Source: Streptomyces sp. NA04227 (GTDB lineage: Bacteria; Actinomycetota; Actinomycetes; Streptomycetales; Streptomycetaceae). From it: a stretch of 64,000 nt of DNA. The stretch spans positions 5,879,001 through 5,943,000 of the forward strand of contig NZ_CP054918.1 of the NCBI RefSeq assembly GCF_013364195.1, in the 5' to 3' direction. Position 1 is the first letter of the stretch, and every line of letters begins with the position of its first letter. Made by a program: the position numbers and the translations under genes. This document shows, piece by piece, positions 39,548 to 48,496 of this stretch. The notes below the pieces were generated by a model. It had not been told where the DNA came from, searched no databases, and saw nothing but the letters and a program-made list of their open reading frames with translations.

Positions 39548-39922
39548 TTGGCTGCTGAGCTGCACGTCGAGCTGGTCGCCGCCGACCGCCAGGTCTGGTC
39601 CGGAGAGGCCACCCTGGTCATCGCGCGCACCACGTCCGGCGACATCGGCGTCATGCCCGGTCACCAGCCGCTGCTCGGTGTGCTGGAATCGGGCCCGGTG
39701 ACCGTCCGCACGAGCGACGGCCAGGCCGTCGTCGCCGCGGTGCACGGCGGTTTCATCTCGTTCGCGGACAACAAGCTGTCGCTGCTCGCGGAGATCGCCG
39801 AGCTTTCCGACGAGATCGATGTCCAGCGTGCCGAGCGGGCGCTGGAGCGCGCGAAGTCCGAGGCGGACGCCTCGGCCGAGCGTCGCGCCGATGTCCGCCT
39901 GCGCGCGGTGGCGGTGCGCTGA
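39548..39922 (+). CDS. atpC: F-type ATP synthase subunit epsilon
   Basis: 124 residues from TTG 39548 (MAAELHVELVAADRQVWSGEA), with CGAGGAGCC upstream. The beta-sandwich motif GDIGVMPGHQPLLGVL and the C-terminal helical hairpin (DEIDVQRAERALERAKSEAD) are normal. Epsilon couples and can inhibit the enzyme. A 155-base gap precedes it. It is the last gene of the operon, followed by a strong hairpin. Confidence 0.96.
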   Translation: MAAELHVELVAADRQVWSGEATLVIARTTSGDIGVMPGHQPLLGVLESGPVTVRTSDGQAVVAAVHGGFISFADNKLSLLAEIAELSDEIDVQRAERALERAKSEADASAERRADVRLRAVAVR

Positions 39923-39942
39923 CGAGGCGTACCACCTGTTGT

Positions 39943-39991
39943 GACTCAGCCGCGGCCGGGTCCGGAGCCTCTCCGGACCGGGTCGCGGCTG
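39943..39991 (+). terminator. Terminator of the atp operon
   Basis: CTCAGCCGCG (39943-39952) pairs with CGCGGCTGAG (39982-39991), with an inner GTCCGGAG/CTCCGGAC stem. The two-part stem lies 20 bases after the atpC stop. Confidence 0.8.
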
Positions 39992-40052
39992 AGGTGAATG
40001 CGGGATCGGATTTGACCGTGGTGTTACTGATGAGGCGAGGAGGTCGATACTG

Positions 40053-40508
40053 ATGGTCCTCGCTTTGCTGGTGTGCGGTATCGCGTTGGTCGTGCTCGTA
40101 CTGGTGGGCCTGTTCTGCTTCGGGCTGCGGCGCCGGATCATCCAGCGCTCGGGCGGCACGTTCGACTGCAGCCTGCGCTGGGACGCGCCCACGCCGGAGG
40201 AGTCCTCCCGCTCGGGCAAGGGCTGGACGTACGGCATCGCCCGGTACAGCGGCGACCGGGTCCAGTGGTTCCGCGTCTTCTCGTACGCGCCGCGCCCGCG
40301 CCGGATCCTGGAGCGGGCCACGATCGAGGTGGTCGGCCGCCGGGCACCGGAGGGCGAGGAGGAACTCGCCCTGCTGTCGGACGCGGTCGTGCTGACCTGC
40401 GTGCATCGGGACACCCGGCTGGAGTTGGCCATGAGCGAGGATGCCCTGACCGGGTTCCTGGCGTGGCTGGAGGCGGCGCCTCCGGGCCAAAGAGTCAATG
40501 TGGCCTGA
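40053..40508 (+). CDS. DUF2550 family membrane-anchored protein
   Basis: 151 residues. One N-terminal membrane helix (LALLVCGIALVVLVLVGLFCFGL) is followed by a short soluble beta-rich domain (GGTFDCSLRW, GWTYGIARYSGDRVQWFRVFSYAPRPRRIL, VVGRRAPEGEEELALL). I recall this family as always following atpC in actinomycetes; its function is unknown. ATG 40053 has GCGAGGAGGTCG upstream. The last six codons and the stop are part of a 66-base tandem repeat (40491 onward). Confidence 0.85.
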   Translation: MVLALLVCGIALVVLVLVGLFCFGLRRRIIQRSGGTFDCSLRWDAPTPEESSRSGKGWTYGIARYSGDRVQWFRVFSYAPRPRRILERATIEVVGRRAPEGEEELALLSDAVVLTCVHRDTRLELAMSEDALTGFLAWLEAAPPGQRVNVA

Positions 40509-40642
40509 GAAGAAGAGTCTCTTTGGATGGGGGTCCCCCCGGACGGAGTCTGGGGGAGAGTCAATGTGGCCTGAGAAGAAGAGTCTCTTTGGATGGGGGT
40601 CCCCCCGGACGGAGTCTGGGGGAGGGTCAATGTGGCCTGAGG
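40491..40642 (+). repeat. 66-base tandem repeat, two full copies plus a partial
   Basis: Copies run 40491-40556 and 40557-40622, followed by about 20 bases of a third. Each starts with AGAGTCAATGTGGCCTGAG, the DUF2550 gene end, then 47 bases containing the G/C palindrome GGGGGTCCCCCC and GGAGTCTGGGGG. The last partial copy has one mismatch at its start (AGGGTC). The inner 47 bases look like a small mobile palindromic element flanked by target copies. Confidence 0.88.
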
Positions 40643-40667
40643 GTCATCAGCTTTCGTACGTGTTTCT

Positions 40668-40695
40668 CAACTGCCCCGCCGTGACGGGGCAGTTG
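40668..40695 (+). terminator. Terminator after DUF2550 gene
   Basis: CAACTGCCCCG (40668-40678) pairs perfectly with CGGGGCAGTTG (40685-40695), followed by TCGTTT. Confidence 0.8.
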
Positions 40696-40733
40696 TCGTT
40701 TCACCGGTGGACGTGACCGGGCGACGACGACGA

Positions 40734-40761
40734 CCGCCGCCCGGCCGAAGCCGGGCGGCGG
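40734..40761 (-). terminator. Terminator of the serine protease gene
   Basis: CCGCCGCCCGGC and GCCGGGCGGCGG are perfect 12-base arms around CGAA. It lies 50 bases beyond the stop of the minus-strand protease gene. Confidence 0.75.
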
Positions 40762-40810
40762 CTGACGTCACGGAGCGGCCGGGGCCGTCTCAGTGGTGCG
40801 TGCTTCGGGT

Positions 40811-41665
40811 TCAGCGGCCGGAAGGCTTCGGCAGGGTGCAGCCCTCGGCGTCGAGGTCGAGCTTGCTGCCCTCGCCGATGCAGGCGGGTATGCCGTAGGT
40901 CTCCTGGGCGTAGCCGATGTTCTTGTGAACGGTGACCTCGCCGTTCTCGTCCACCTCGCAGGGGTTGTTCACCGAGCAGTCCTCGGCGCCCTCGTTGATG
41001 GTGTTGTTGACGGCGACGACCTTGCCGGTCTCGTCGTCCAGGACCGGCGAGCCGGAGGTGCCGCCGATGATGTCGCACTCCGAGGTGTAGCGGAGCGAGT
41101 CCTTGAAGGTCCAGTCGCCCTCGCGCAGTTCGTGGGCGAAGCCGCCGACGCTGCAGCTGTAGGTCTTCTTCCAGTAGCCGGACACGACCGTGATGGCCCT
41201 GCCCTGCTCCGGGTGCTGGTCCTGGAGCTCCAGCGCCTTGATGCCGTGCTGCTGCTCGATCTCCTGGTACGTGGTGGTGAGTTCGTACAGGGAGACGTCC
41301 GTGTCGGTCATGGTGCCGTACACGACCTTGGAGGCCTTGAGCGTGGCGACGTCCTGCGCCTTGGCGTCGAGCAGCGTGAACGTACGGCTGGAGGGCTGGT
41401 CCACGACGACGTCGCCGGGGCCGGGCATGCCGCCCTCCAGGCAGTGGCCGTTGGACATGACCAGGGCCGGGTCGCCGGGCTGGGAGTCGGGCATCCGGAC
41501 CACGGAGCCGGAACAGTTGCTGAGCGCCACGGTGCCCGCGAAGTTCACCGCGCGGGGAGCGGGCTTCTTGGCCGGGGCGTCCGGGGCCTGGACGGCGAGC
41601 GCGGGGGCCGCGCTCGCGCCGCTGAGGACGACGGCGAAGAGGGCGCCGAGAAGGGACTTCTTCAT
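40811..41665 (-). CDS. Secreted trypsin-like serine protease
   Basis: 284 residues. The signal peptide MKKSLLGALFAVVLSGASAAPALA probably is cut after ALA at 24. The S1-type triad is visible: H74 in SNGHCLEG, Asp in MTDTDVSLYEL (D121 or D123), and S206 in GGTSGSPVLD. Cysteine pairs (C51/C75 and the SC-SVGG region) suggest disulfides. ATG 41665 is preceded by AGAGGAACC, much better than the upstream ATGs. It lies next to the chitinase gene and may share an extracellular degradative role. The natural substrate is not known. Confidence 0.9.
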   Translation of the reverse strand: MKKSLLGALFAVVLSGASAAPALAVQAPDAPAKKPAPRAVNFAGTVALSNCSGSVVRMPDSQPGDPALVMSNGHCLEGGMPGPGDVVVDQPSSRTFTLLDAKAQDVATLKASKVVYGTMTDTDVSLYELTTTYQEIEQQHGIKALELQDQHPEQGRAITVVSGYWKKTYSCSVGGFAHELREGDWTFKDSLRYTSECDIIGGTSGSPVLDDETGKVVAVNNTINEGAEDCSVNNPCEVDENGEVTVHKNIGYAQETYGIPACIGEGSKLDLDAEGCTLPKPSGR

Positions 41666-41824
41666 GTGGGGGGTTCCTCTGTGGTACCGAAGGGTCCGAG
41701 GCCGGAAGCGAACCTCGGATGGGGCATGGGGCATTCTGGCCGCCTCCACAACTCCCGTACAAGAGTGCGGACATGGCGCGGGCGGTGCGGACGCGAGGCG
41801 ATGAGGGCGCCGCGCACACCGAGG

Positions 41825-41863
41825 AAGCCGGGAGAACGGGGGGCGTACCCGTTCTCCCGGCTT
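41825..41863. terminator. Strong hairpin between protease promoter and chitinase end
   Basis: Sixteen-base perfect arms: AAGCCGGGAGAACGGG (41825-41840) and CCCGTTCTCCCGGCTT (41848-41863), with a seven-base loop. On the minus strand it lies about 58 bases past the chitinase stop and upstream of the protease promoter, so it would insulate the two genes. Confidence 0.75.
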
Positions 41864-41880
41864 CGTACTCGGGAGGTTCG

Positions 41881-41916
41881 TCGCCGTACCGGCTGACCAG
41901 TCTTCCGGTACGGCGA
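41881..41916 (-). terminator. Chitinase gene terminator
   Basis: TCGCCGTACCGG (41881-41892) and CCGGTACGGCGA (41905-41916) are perfect arms starting five bases after the chitinase stop. It is followed by the second hairpin at 41825-41863, giving a double terminator. Confidence 0.75.
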
Positions 41917-41920
41917 CCGG

Positions 41921-43198
<1,278 letters not shown>

Positions 43199-43336
43199 GC
43201 TGCGCCTCCTCGGGGTGAGGTCCGGTTGTGGGGGTGGAACCAGGAACCTGCGCCGCCCGTGAGCGGGGCGCGACGGCGAGGGCCGCGAGGAGGTGCGGCC
43301 GCCCGCCTGTCATGCACTGCTCACCGCAGTGCCGCG

Positions 43337-43378
43337 AGAATAGAAAGGTCTGTACCACCGGTCAAGAGGTCTGGACCA
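43337..43378 (-). promoter_or_regulatory. Chitinase promoter with two 12-base direct repeats
   Basis: On the minus strand, TTGACC (43365-43360) and TATTCT (43342-43337) are spaced by 17 bases, a standard vegetative promoter. TGGTCCAGACCT (43378-43367) and TGGTACAGACCT (43357-43346) lie on either side of the -35. These match the paired direct repeats known in Streptomyces chitinase promoters, which control chitin induction and glucose repression and overlap the DasR-type operator sequence TGGTCTAGACCA. Confidence 0.88.
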
Positions 43379-43475
43379 GAGAACATGACGACACTTCATG
43401 TCCGGGCGGCCGACCGGCAGTTCGGCGGCCGGCCCTCGCCCGCGGGGTCCGCGTCCGCCTCGGCCCCGCAGGCCG

Positions 43476-44126
43476 TCAGACCCCCAACTCCTGTGCCAGT
43501 ACGGCCGCTTGGACCCGGCTGCGCAGTTCCAGCTTGGCCAGGAGCCTGCTGACATGGGTCTTCACGGTGGCCTCCGCCATGTCGAGGCGTACCGCGATCT
43601 CCGCGTTGGACAGGCCCTTGCCCAGGCTCGACAGGACCTCGCGCTCGCGCCGGGTCAGCCGTTCGAGTACCTCCAGGTCGGCCGCCGGGGACTCCTCGGC
43701 GGCGGGCCCGGCGGCGAACTCCGCGATCAGCCGCCGGGTGACCGCGGGCGCGATGAGCCCCTCGCCGCGCGCCACCGTCCGTACCGCTTCGAGGAGGTCA
43801 CCGGCCTCGGTGTTCTTCAGGAGGAAACCCGAGGCACCGGCGCGCAGGGCGCCGAAGACGTACTCGTCGAGGTCGAAGGTGGTCAGGACGAGGACGTCGG
43901 CCAGGCCCTCGGCGACCACCCGGCGGGTGGCCGCGACTCCGTCGAGGCGGGGCATCTGTACGTCCATGAGCACCAGGTCGGGCCTCAGTTCGCGGGCGAG
44001 TTCCACCGCCTGTTCGCCGTCCGCGGCCTCCCCGCACACCTCGATGTCCGGCGCGCTGCGCAGGATCAGTACGAGTCCGGCGCGGACCGCCGACTGGTCC
44101 TCGGCGACCAGTACCCGGATCGTCAT
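43476..44126 (-). CDS. chiR: NarL/LuxR-type response regulator (ChiR-like)
   Basis: 216 residues. Receiver domain with VLVAEDQSAVR, phospho-acceptor D55 in LVLMDVQMPRLDG and conserved Lys in GFLLKNTE. The C-terminal LuxR HTH (about 150-210) contains LTRREREVLSSLGKGLSNAEIAVRLDMAEATVKTHVSRLLAKL. The start overlaps the kinase stop (ATGA). The position directly upstream of the chitinase gene on the same strand matches ChiR, shown in S. coelicolor to control chiC. The symbol rests on this synteny. Confidence 0.85.
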   Translation of the reverse strand: MTIRVLVAEDQSAVRAGLVLILRSAPDIEVCGEAADGEQAVELARELRPDLVLMDVQMPRLDGVAATRRVVAEGLADVLVLTTFDLDEYVFGALRAGASGFLLKNTEAGDLLEAVRTVARGEGLIAPAVTRRLIAEFAAGPAAEESPAADLEVLERLTRREREVLSSLGKGLSNAEIAVRLDMAEATVKTHVSRLLAKLELRSRVQAAVLAQELGV

Positions 44127-45370
44127 GCCTTCGGCTCCTCATTCGTGTTCGGGGCGGCGCCGGAGGCCTCGGCCCCCAGCGGCAGGGCGGCACGGACCTC
44201 CCAGACGCGGCCGCCGTTCGCGGAGTCCGGGCCCGCCCCGGCCGCGAAGTCTCCGCGCAGCAGGGCGACCCGCTCCCGCATACCGACCAGACCGGCGCCG
44301 CTGCCGGGCGCCCTCGGTCCGTCCCGGTCCGCGTAGGGACTTCTCACCCGTACCTCCAGGTTCTCGTCGCGGTGTGCGAGGCCCACCGTGACCTTGCCGG
44401 GGGCGGCGTGCTTGAGCGCGTTGGTCAGCGACTCCTGCACGATCCGGTACGCGGCCAGCTCGACCGGCGCCGGAAGCGGCAGGGGCGTACCGTCCGCGCC
44501 GGTGGGGCGCCGGTCGCTCAGCACCACGTCCAGACCATTGGTACGCGCGCCCTCGACCAGGCTGCCGAGCCCCTCCAGGGTCGGCGCGGCGGCGGGCTCG
44601 TGCTCCCCGCTGTCGTCGCGCAGGATCCCGATCAGGCGGCGCATTTCGGCCAGGCCGTCCACGCTGTTCTCGCGGATGACCACCATGGCCTCGCGGGTGG
44701 TCCGTTCGTTGTCCAGGGACAGCGCGGCGGTGGAGTGGATGGCGATCGCGGAGAGGTGGTTGGCCACCATGTCGTGCAGTTCCCTGGCCATCCGCGCGCG
44801 CTCGGCGGCCACCGCCTGCGCCCGGTCCATCTCGGCGAGCAGCGCGGTCTGTTCGGCCCGCAGCCGGGCCGACTCGGCGGCGTCGCGGTGGTTGCGCAGC
44901 AGCGCGCCGGTACAGGCGGGCGCGAAGCTCACCAGGCCGGTGACCACACCGACGAGCAGGGCCTCGGGTTTGCGGAACCAGGCCAGAAAGCCCAGCGTGA
45001 CACCGATCGTGATCAGTCCGGTGGTCACCGGGATACGGCGGGCGGCGGCGGGGGAGCCGTAGACCACGGCCGCGTACATCAGGTCCGTGAACATCACGAC
45101 GGTGGCGAGACTGCCCGGCGTGAACTGGTCCGCGACCAGCGCCAGGGTCCCGACCACCAGCGCGAACTGCGGACGGGTGCGGCGCAGCAGCTCCAGTGCC
45201 GCGGTGACGATCAGCGGGGGCAGCACCCAGGCGCCGTGTTCCAGCGGGGCGGGCTCGGTCTTGTTGTACAGGCCGATGCCCCACAGGAGCAGGCCGCTCA
45301 ACAGCCCCACCACGGCGATCATCACATCGTGGCGGTGCGGGCGGGGCGGGCGCGCGGACATGCCTCCCAT
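44123..45370 (-). CDS. chiS: Sensor histidine kinase (ChiS-like)
   Basis: 415 residues. About six membrane helices fill the first 180 residues, with little exterior loop, then a HisKA_3 dimerisation block ARMARELHDMVANHLSAIAIHSTAAL with the phosphorylated His, and a HATPase domain (RIVQESLTNALKHA, GSGAGLVGMRERVALLRG). It is partner to the adjacent regulator. The first ATG at 45370 (MGGMSARPPR) or the one at 45361 could be used. The absence of a large sensor domain suggests that an unseen binding protein or membrane signal is sensed. Confidence 0.85.
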   Translation of the reverse strand: MGGMSARPPRPHRHDVMIAVVGLLSGLLLWGIGLYNKTEPAPLEHGAWVLPPLIVTAALELLRRTRPQFALVVGTLALVADQFTPGSLATVVMFTDLMYAAVVYGSPAAARRIPVTTGLITIGVTLGFLAWFRKPEALLVGVVTGLVSFAPACTGALLRNHRDAAESARLRAEQTALLAEMDRAQAVAAERARMARELHDMVANHLSAIAIHSTAALSLDNERTTREAMVVIRENSVDGLAEMRRLIGILRDDSGEHEPAAAPTLEGLGSLVEGARTNGLDVVLSDRRPTGADGTPLPLPAPVELAAYRIVQESLTNALKHAAPGKVTVGLAHRDENLEVRVRSPYADRDGPRAPGSGAGLVGMRERVALLRGDFAAGAGPDSANGGRVWEVRAALPLGAEASGAAPNTNEEPKA

Positions 45371-45680
45371 CCAACACGGCCCACCGGGCTCGTGCCTGCC
45401 CCCGGGGGAGGAGCCGCGGGCCGCGCGCTACATCGAACCGGGTACTGCGGCAGCCGGACACGCGCCGCGCCCCGGCGGCCCGCCGCCCACGGCTACATCG
45501 AAGGATGCAGCCCCGGTTCCTCACTGCCGACGACGACCCCGGGGGCCCTTTGCCGGGAGCCTGGAAGGGCGTCCTCGACGGGGCGCGAAGAACGTTCCGT
45601 ACGAGGCGGCGCAGGCCGTCCCGGACAGGACGGACAGGACAGGCAGGACGGGCAGGACGCGAGAGCGCTGGGAGTGAGCC
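45371..45680. other. Divergent intergenic region with short repeats
   Basis: It separates the kinase gene and a divergent membrane-protein gene. It holds two near copies of GCTACATCGAA (about 45428 and 45490) and a low-complexity run of GGACAGGAC/GGCAGGACG units at 45625-45660 just before the next gene. No coding signal is seen. Confidence 0.5.
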
Positions 45681-46367
45681 GTGATCGTCACCCTGATCAT
45701 CATCTGCGAGGTCGCCTTCTGGGTGCTCCTCGCCGCCGGACTCGCGGTGCGCTATCTGCTGCGAATGCCCCGCACGGGCTTGGCATTGCTGCTCTGCGAG
45801 CCGCTCCTGGAGCTGGTGCTGCTCGTGGTCACCGCGATCGACCTCAAGAACGGCGCGGACCCCAGCTGGGAACACGGTCTCGCCGCCCTCTACATCGGCT
45901 TCACCGTCGGCTACGGCCACTACACCATCGGCCGTCTCGACGCCCACGCCGCGTACCGCTTCGGCAAGGGCCCCCGCCCGGTCAAGCCCCCGCGCTACGG
46001 ACTGGCCCGCGCCCGCCACGAGGGCGTGCTGTGGCTGCGCACCGTGCTCGCGGTCGGCGTCGCGGTGGCGCTCCTTCAGTGCGCGATTTGGTACGTCGGC
46101 GGCGACGGGGCCACCGACTCGCTGCGCGACTGGCAGTGGTCGGCGCTGCGGATCGCCGGGATCCACGGACTGATCGCCCTCACGTACACGATCTGGCCGA
46201 AGAAGGCACCGGCCGGGCTGCGCGCGGAGAGCGGGGCGCGGGACGAGTACGACGGGTACGAGCGCGACGAGTACAAGCACGGCGAGTACAGGCACGATGC
46301 GGACAAGCACGGCGAGTACGGGCGCGAAGAGGGGGAGCGTTCCGCCCGGCGGTCGTCGATCGGCTGA
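45681..46367 (+). CDS. Membrane protein of unknown function with repetitive charged tail
   Basis: 228 residues from GTG 45681, which lies close to a weak GGGAGTGAG site. Four or five membrane helices are predicted (VTLIIICEVAFWVLLAAGLAVRYLL, LLLCEPLLELVLLVVTAIDL, LAALYIGFTVGYGHYTIGRL, VLAVGVAVALLQCAIWYV, LRIAGIHGLIALTYTIW). The last about 45 residues are hydrophilic and repetitive (DEYDGYERDEYKHGEYRHD...DKHGEYGREEGE). I do not recognise the family beyond its being common in Streptomyces. It converges on the adenosyltransferase gene. Confidence 0.7.
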   Translation: MIVTLIIICEVAFWVLLAAGLAVRYLLRMPRTGLALLLCEPLLELVLLVVTAIDLKNGADPSWEHGLAALYIGFTVGYGHYTIGRLDAHAAYRFGKGPRPVKPPRYGLARARHEGVLWLRTVLAVGVAVALLQCAIWYVGGDGATDSLRDWQWSALRIAGIHGLIALTYTIWPKKAPAGLRAESGARDEYDGYERDEYKHGEYRHDADKHGEYGREEGERSARRSSIG

Positions 46368-46400
46368 CCGGCGGCGGGGCGTACGGAGGAGCGCTGACGT

Positions 46401-46437
46401 ACTGAGCAGGACCGAGTCGTACGCGGTCCTGCTCAGT
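46401..46437. terminator. Bidirectional terminator
   Basis: Fourteen-base arms ACTGAGCAGGACCG (46401-46414) and CGGTCCTGCTCAGT (46424-46437) with a nine-base loop lie between convergent genes. Confidence 0.8.
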
Positions 46438-46472
46438 CGTGTTCAGTCGTGTTCAGTGGCGCTCAGCGCTCG

Positions 46473-47045
46473 TCAGCGTTCGCCGCCCGGCACCCACAGC
46501 ACGTCGCCGGTCTCCTTGTTGGCGATACGGGCCAGGATGAACAGCAGGTCCGAGAGCCGGTTGAGGTAGGTCGCGGTGAGCGGGTTCATCGTCTCGCCGT
46601 GCGCCTCGAAGGCGGCCCAGGTGGAGCGCTCGGCGCGGCGGACCACGGTGCAGGCCTGGTGCAGCAGGGCCGCGCCCGGCGTACCGCCCGGCAGGATGAA
46701 GCTGCGCAGCTTCTCCAGCTGCTCGTTGAAGCGGTCGCAGTCCGCCTCGAGCCGGTCGATGTAGAACTGCTCCACCCGCAGCGGCGGGAACTCCGGGTTC
46801 TCCACGACCGGCGTGGACAGGTCGGCGCCGACGTCGAAGAGGTCGTTCTGCACGCGCGTGAGGACCTGGACCACCTCCGCGTCGAGCCGCCCGAGCGCGA
46901 TGGCGGTGCCGAGGACGGCGTTGGCCTCGTTGGCGTCCGCGTACGCCGAGATCCTGAGGTCCGTCTTGGCGGTGCGGCTCATGTCGCCGAGCGCCGTGGT
47001 GCCCTTGTCGCCGGTCCGGGTGTAGATACGCGTCAGATTGACCAT
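46473..47045 (-). CDS. Cob(I)alamin adenosyltransferase, PduO type
   Basis: 190 residues. The ATP-binding N-terminus TRIYTRTGDKGTTALGDMSRTAKTDLRISAYADANEANAVLG and the conserved RRAERSTWAAFE and NRLSDLLFILAR blocks identify the PduO/MMAB-type enzyme. It attaches the adenosyl group of ATP to cob(I)alamin to give coenzyme B12. The start is ATG 47045. It stands alone here without other cobalamin genes, as in salvage or supply for mutases. No cobalamin riboswitch was seen upstream. Confidence 0.93.
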   Translation of the reverse strand: MVNLTRIYTRTGDKGTTALGDMSRTAKTDLRISAYADANEANAVLGTAIALGRLDAEVVQVLTRVQNDLFDVGADLSTPVVENPEFPPLRVEQFYIDRLEADCDRFNEQLEKLRSFILPGGTPGAALLHQACTVVRRAERSTWAAFEAHGETMNPLTATYLNRLSDLLFILARIANKETGDVLWVPGGER

Positions 47046-47376
47046 GCGGCCAAGGGTAGTGCGCGGGCTCCGATCGACCGGAGCCGTCCGGCCGTACGCA
47101 ACCGAGGGCTGCGCCACACTCCCCGGGGCCGCCCGCCGGTGCCCGCTCCCGTTCCCCCGACAGGGGCGCCGGAGCCTCAACTGCCCGCCCGTGACTGCCA
47201 ACTGGGTCACACCGGCACCCGGCCCGGTGTGATGTCCGTCCTTTGAGACGTGACTCGCATCTCTATGCGCCCAACGGACGCCCCGCTACCGCTAATGTCC
47301 GCCGAAAGGCATACGCCATCGCAGGCATACGCCGCCGTCAGGCGTGCGTGACCGATCAGCGAACAGATCACCGAAA

Positions 47377-47418
47377 ACAGGCATACGTCAACAGGCGTAC
47401 GTCAACGGACATACGTCA
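47377..47418 (+). repeat. Three tandem 14-base repeats upstream of the dehydrogenase gene
   Basis: ACAGGCATACGTCA, ACAGGCGTACGTCA and ACGGACATACGTCA follow one another. Related GGCATACGCC units occur at 47310-47335. The repeats end 22 bases before the GTG start, covering the promoter or leader. Confidence 0.85.
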
Positions 47419-47440
47419 ACAGCGTGCAAGGGGTGTCGCA

Positions 47441-48289
47441 GTGGCCAGGAAGCTCGCCGTCATCGGCGCCGGACTCATGGGGTCCGGCATCGCGCAGGTC
47501 TCCGCCCAGGCCGGCTGGGACGTCGTGCTGCGTGATGTCACCGACGCCGCACTGACCCGCGGCACCGACGGCATCGAGAAGTCGTACGAGAAGTTCGTGG
47601 CCAAGGGCAAGCTCGAGGCCGCGGACGCCGAGGCGGCCCTGGCGCGCATCACGACCTCCACGGATCTGGAGGCGGTGGCCGACGCGGACATCGTCGTCGA
47701 GGCCGTCTTCGAGAAGCTCGAGGTCAAGCAGGAGATCTTCGCGGCGCTCGACAAGATCGTGGCCGAGGACGCGGTGCTCGCCTCCAACACCTCCGCCATC
47801 CCGATCACCAAGATCGCCGCGGCGACCGAGCGTCCGCAGCGGGTGGTCGGCGCGCACTTCTTCTCGCCGGTGCCCATGATGCAGCTCTGCGAACTGGTGC
47901 GCGGACTCAAGACCAGCGACGAAACCCTGGCCACCACCCGGGAGTTCGCCGAGTCCGTCGGCAAGACGTGCATCGTGGTCAACCGCGACGTCGCGGGCTT
48001 CGTCACCACCCGGCTGATCTCGGCGCTGGTCGTCGAGGCGGCCAAGCTCTACGAGTCGGGCGTGGCCACCGCCGAGGACATCGACATCGCCTGCCGGCTG
48101 GGCTTCGGCCACGCCATGGGTCCGCTCGCGACCACGGACCTGACCGGCGTCGACATCCTGGTGAACGCGACCAGCAACATCTACACCGAGAGCCAGGACG
48201 AGAAGTTCGCCCCGCCGGAGCTGCTGCGGCGGATGGTGGACGCGGGCGACCTCGGGCGCAAGACCGGCCAGGGTTTCTACACGTACTGA
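47441..48289 (+). CDS. 3-hydroxybutyryl-CoA (3-hydroxyacyl-CoA) dehydrogenase
   Basis: 282 residues, a stand-alone enzyme. NAD-binding start LAVIGAGLMGSGIAQVSAQAGWDVVLRD, the catalytic His in GAHFFSPVPMMQLCELV, and the C-terminal helical domain with ACRLGFGHAMGPLATTDLTGVDILV and GRKTGQGFYTY. It interconverts 3-hydroxybutyryl-CoA and acetoacetyl-CoA in fatty-acid or polyhydroxybutyrate metabolism. GTG 47441 is chosen because homology begins at once; the longer upstream frame is made of the repeats. Confidence 0.93.
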   Translation: MARKLAVIGAGLMGSGIAQVSAQAGWDVVLRDVTDAALTRGTDGIEKSYEKFVAKGKLEAADAEAALARITTSTDLEAVADADIVVEAVFEKLEVKQEIFAALDKIVAEDAVLASNTSAIPITKIAAATERPQRVVGAHFFSPVPMMQLCELVRGLKTSDETLATTREFAESVGKTCIVVNRDVAGFVTTRLISALVVEAAKLYESGVATAEDIDIACRLGFGHAMGPLATTDLTGVDILVNATSNIYTESQDEKFAPPELLRRMVDAGDLGRKTGQGFYTY

Positions 48290-48496
48290 CGGGTCGTCGG
48301 CCCTAAGCTCGTCCCGTCCCCCAAAGCGAATTCGGTATCGGTTCGCTTACGGACAGCGACTTGCACCGCCCCCGGGCGGCCGGGTGCTGTGACATACACC
48401 CACGCGAGCACACACGCGAGAACTGCCAGTCCTGCGGCACTCGTGCATCGGCCCCGGTGCCGGCACGAGTGCCGCCCCGCACTCCCGGGAGCGCAC

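Noticed and set aside
40498..40716. 72-codon frame with two 22-residue repeats after the DUF2550 gene
   Set aside because: It is created by the 66-base DNA repeat and runs into the terminator; there is no ribosome site. The DNA repeat is the real feature.
46473..47240. Cobalamin riboswitch upstream of the adenosyltransferase gene
   Set aside because: I looked for the B12-box-like conserved core in the 47046-47240 leader and saw none.
47377..47418. CRISPR array
   Set aside because: The repeats are contiguous 14-mers without spacers, and no cas genes are present anywhere in the window.
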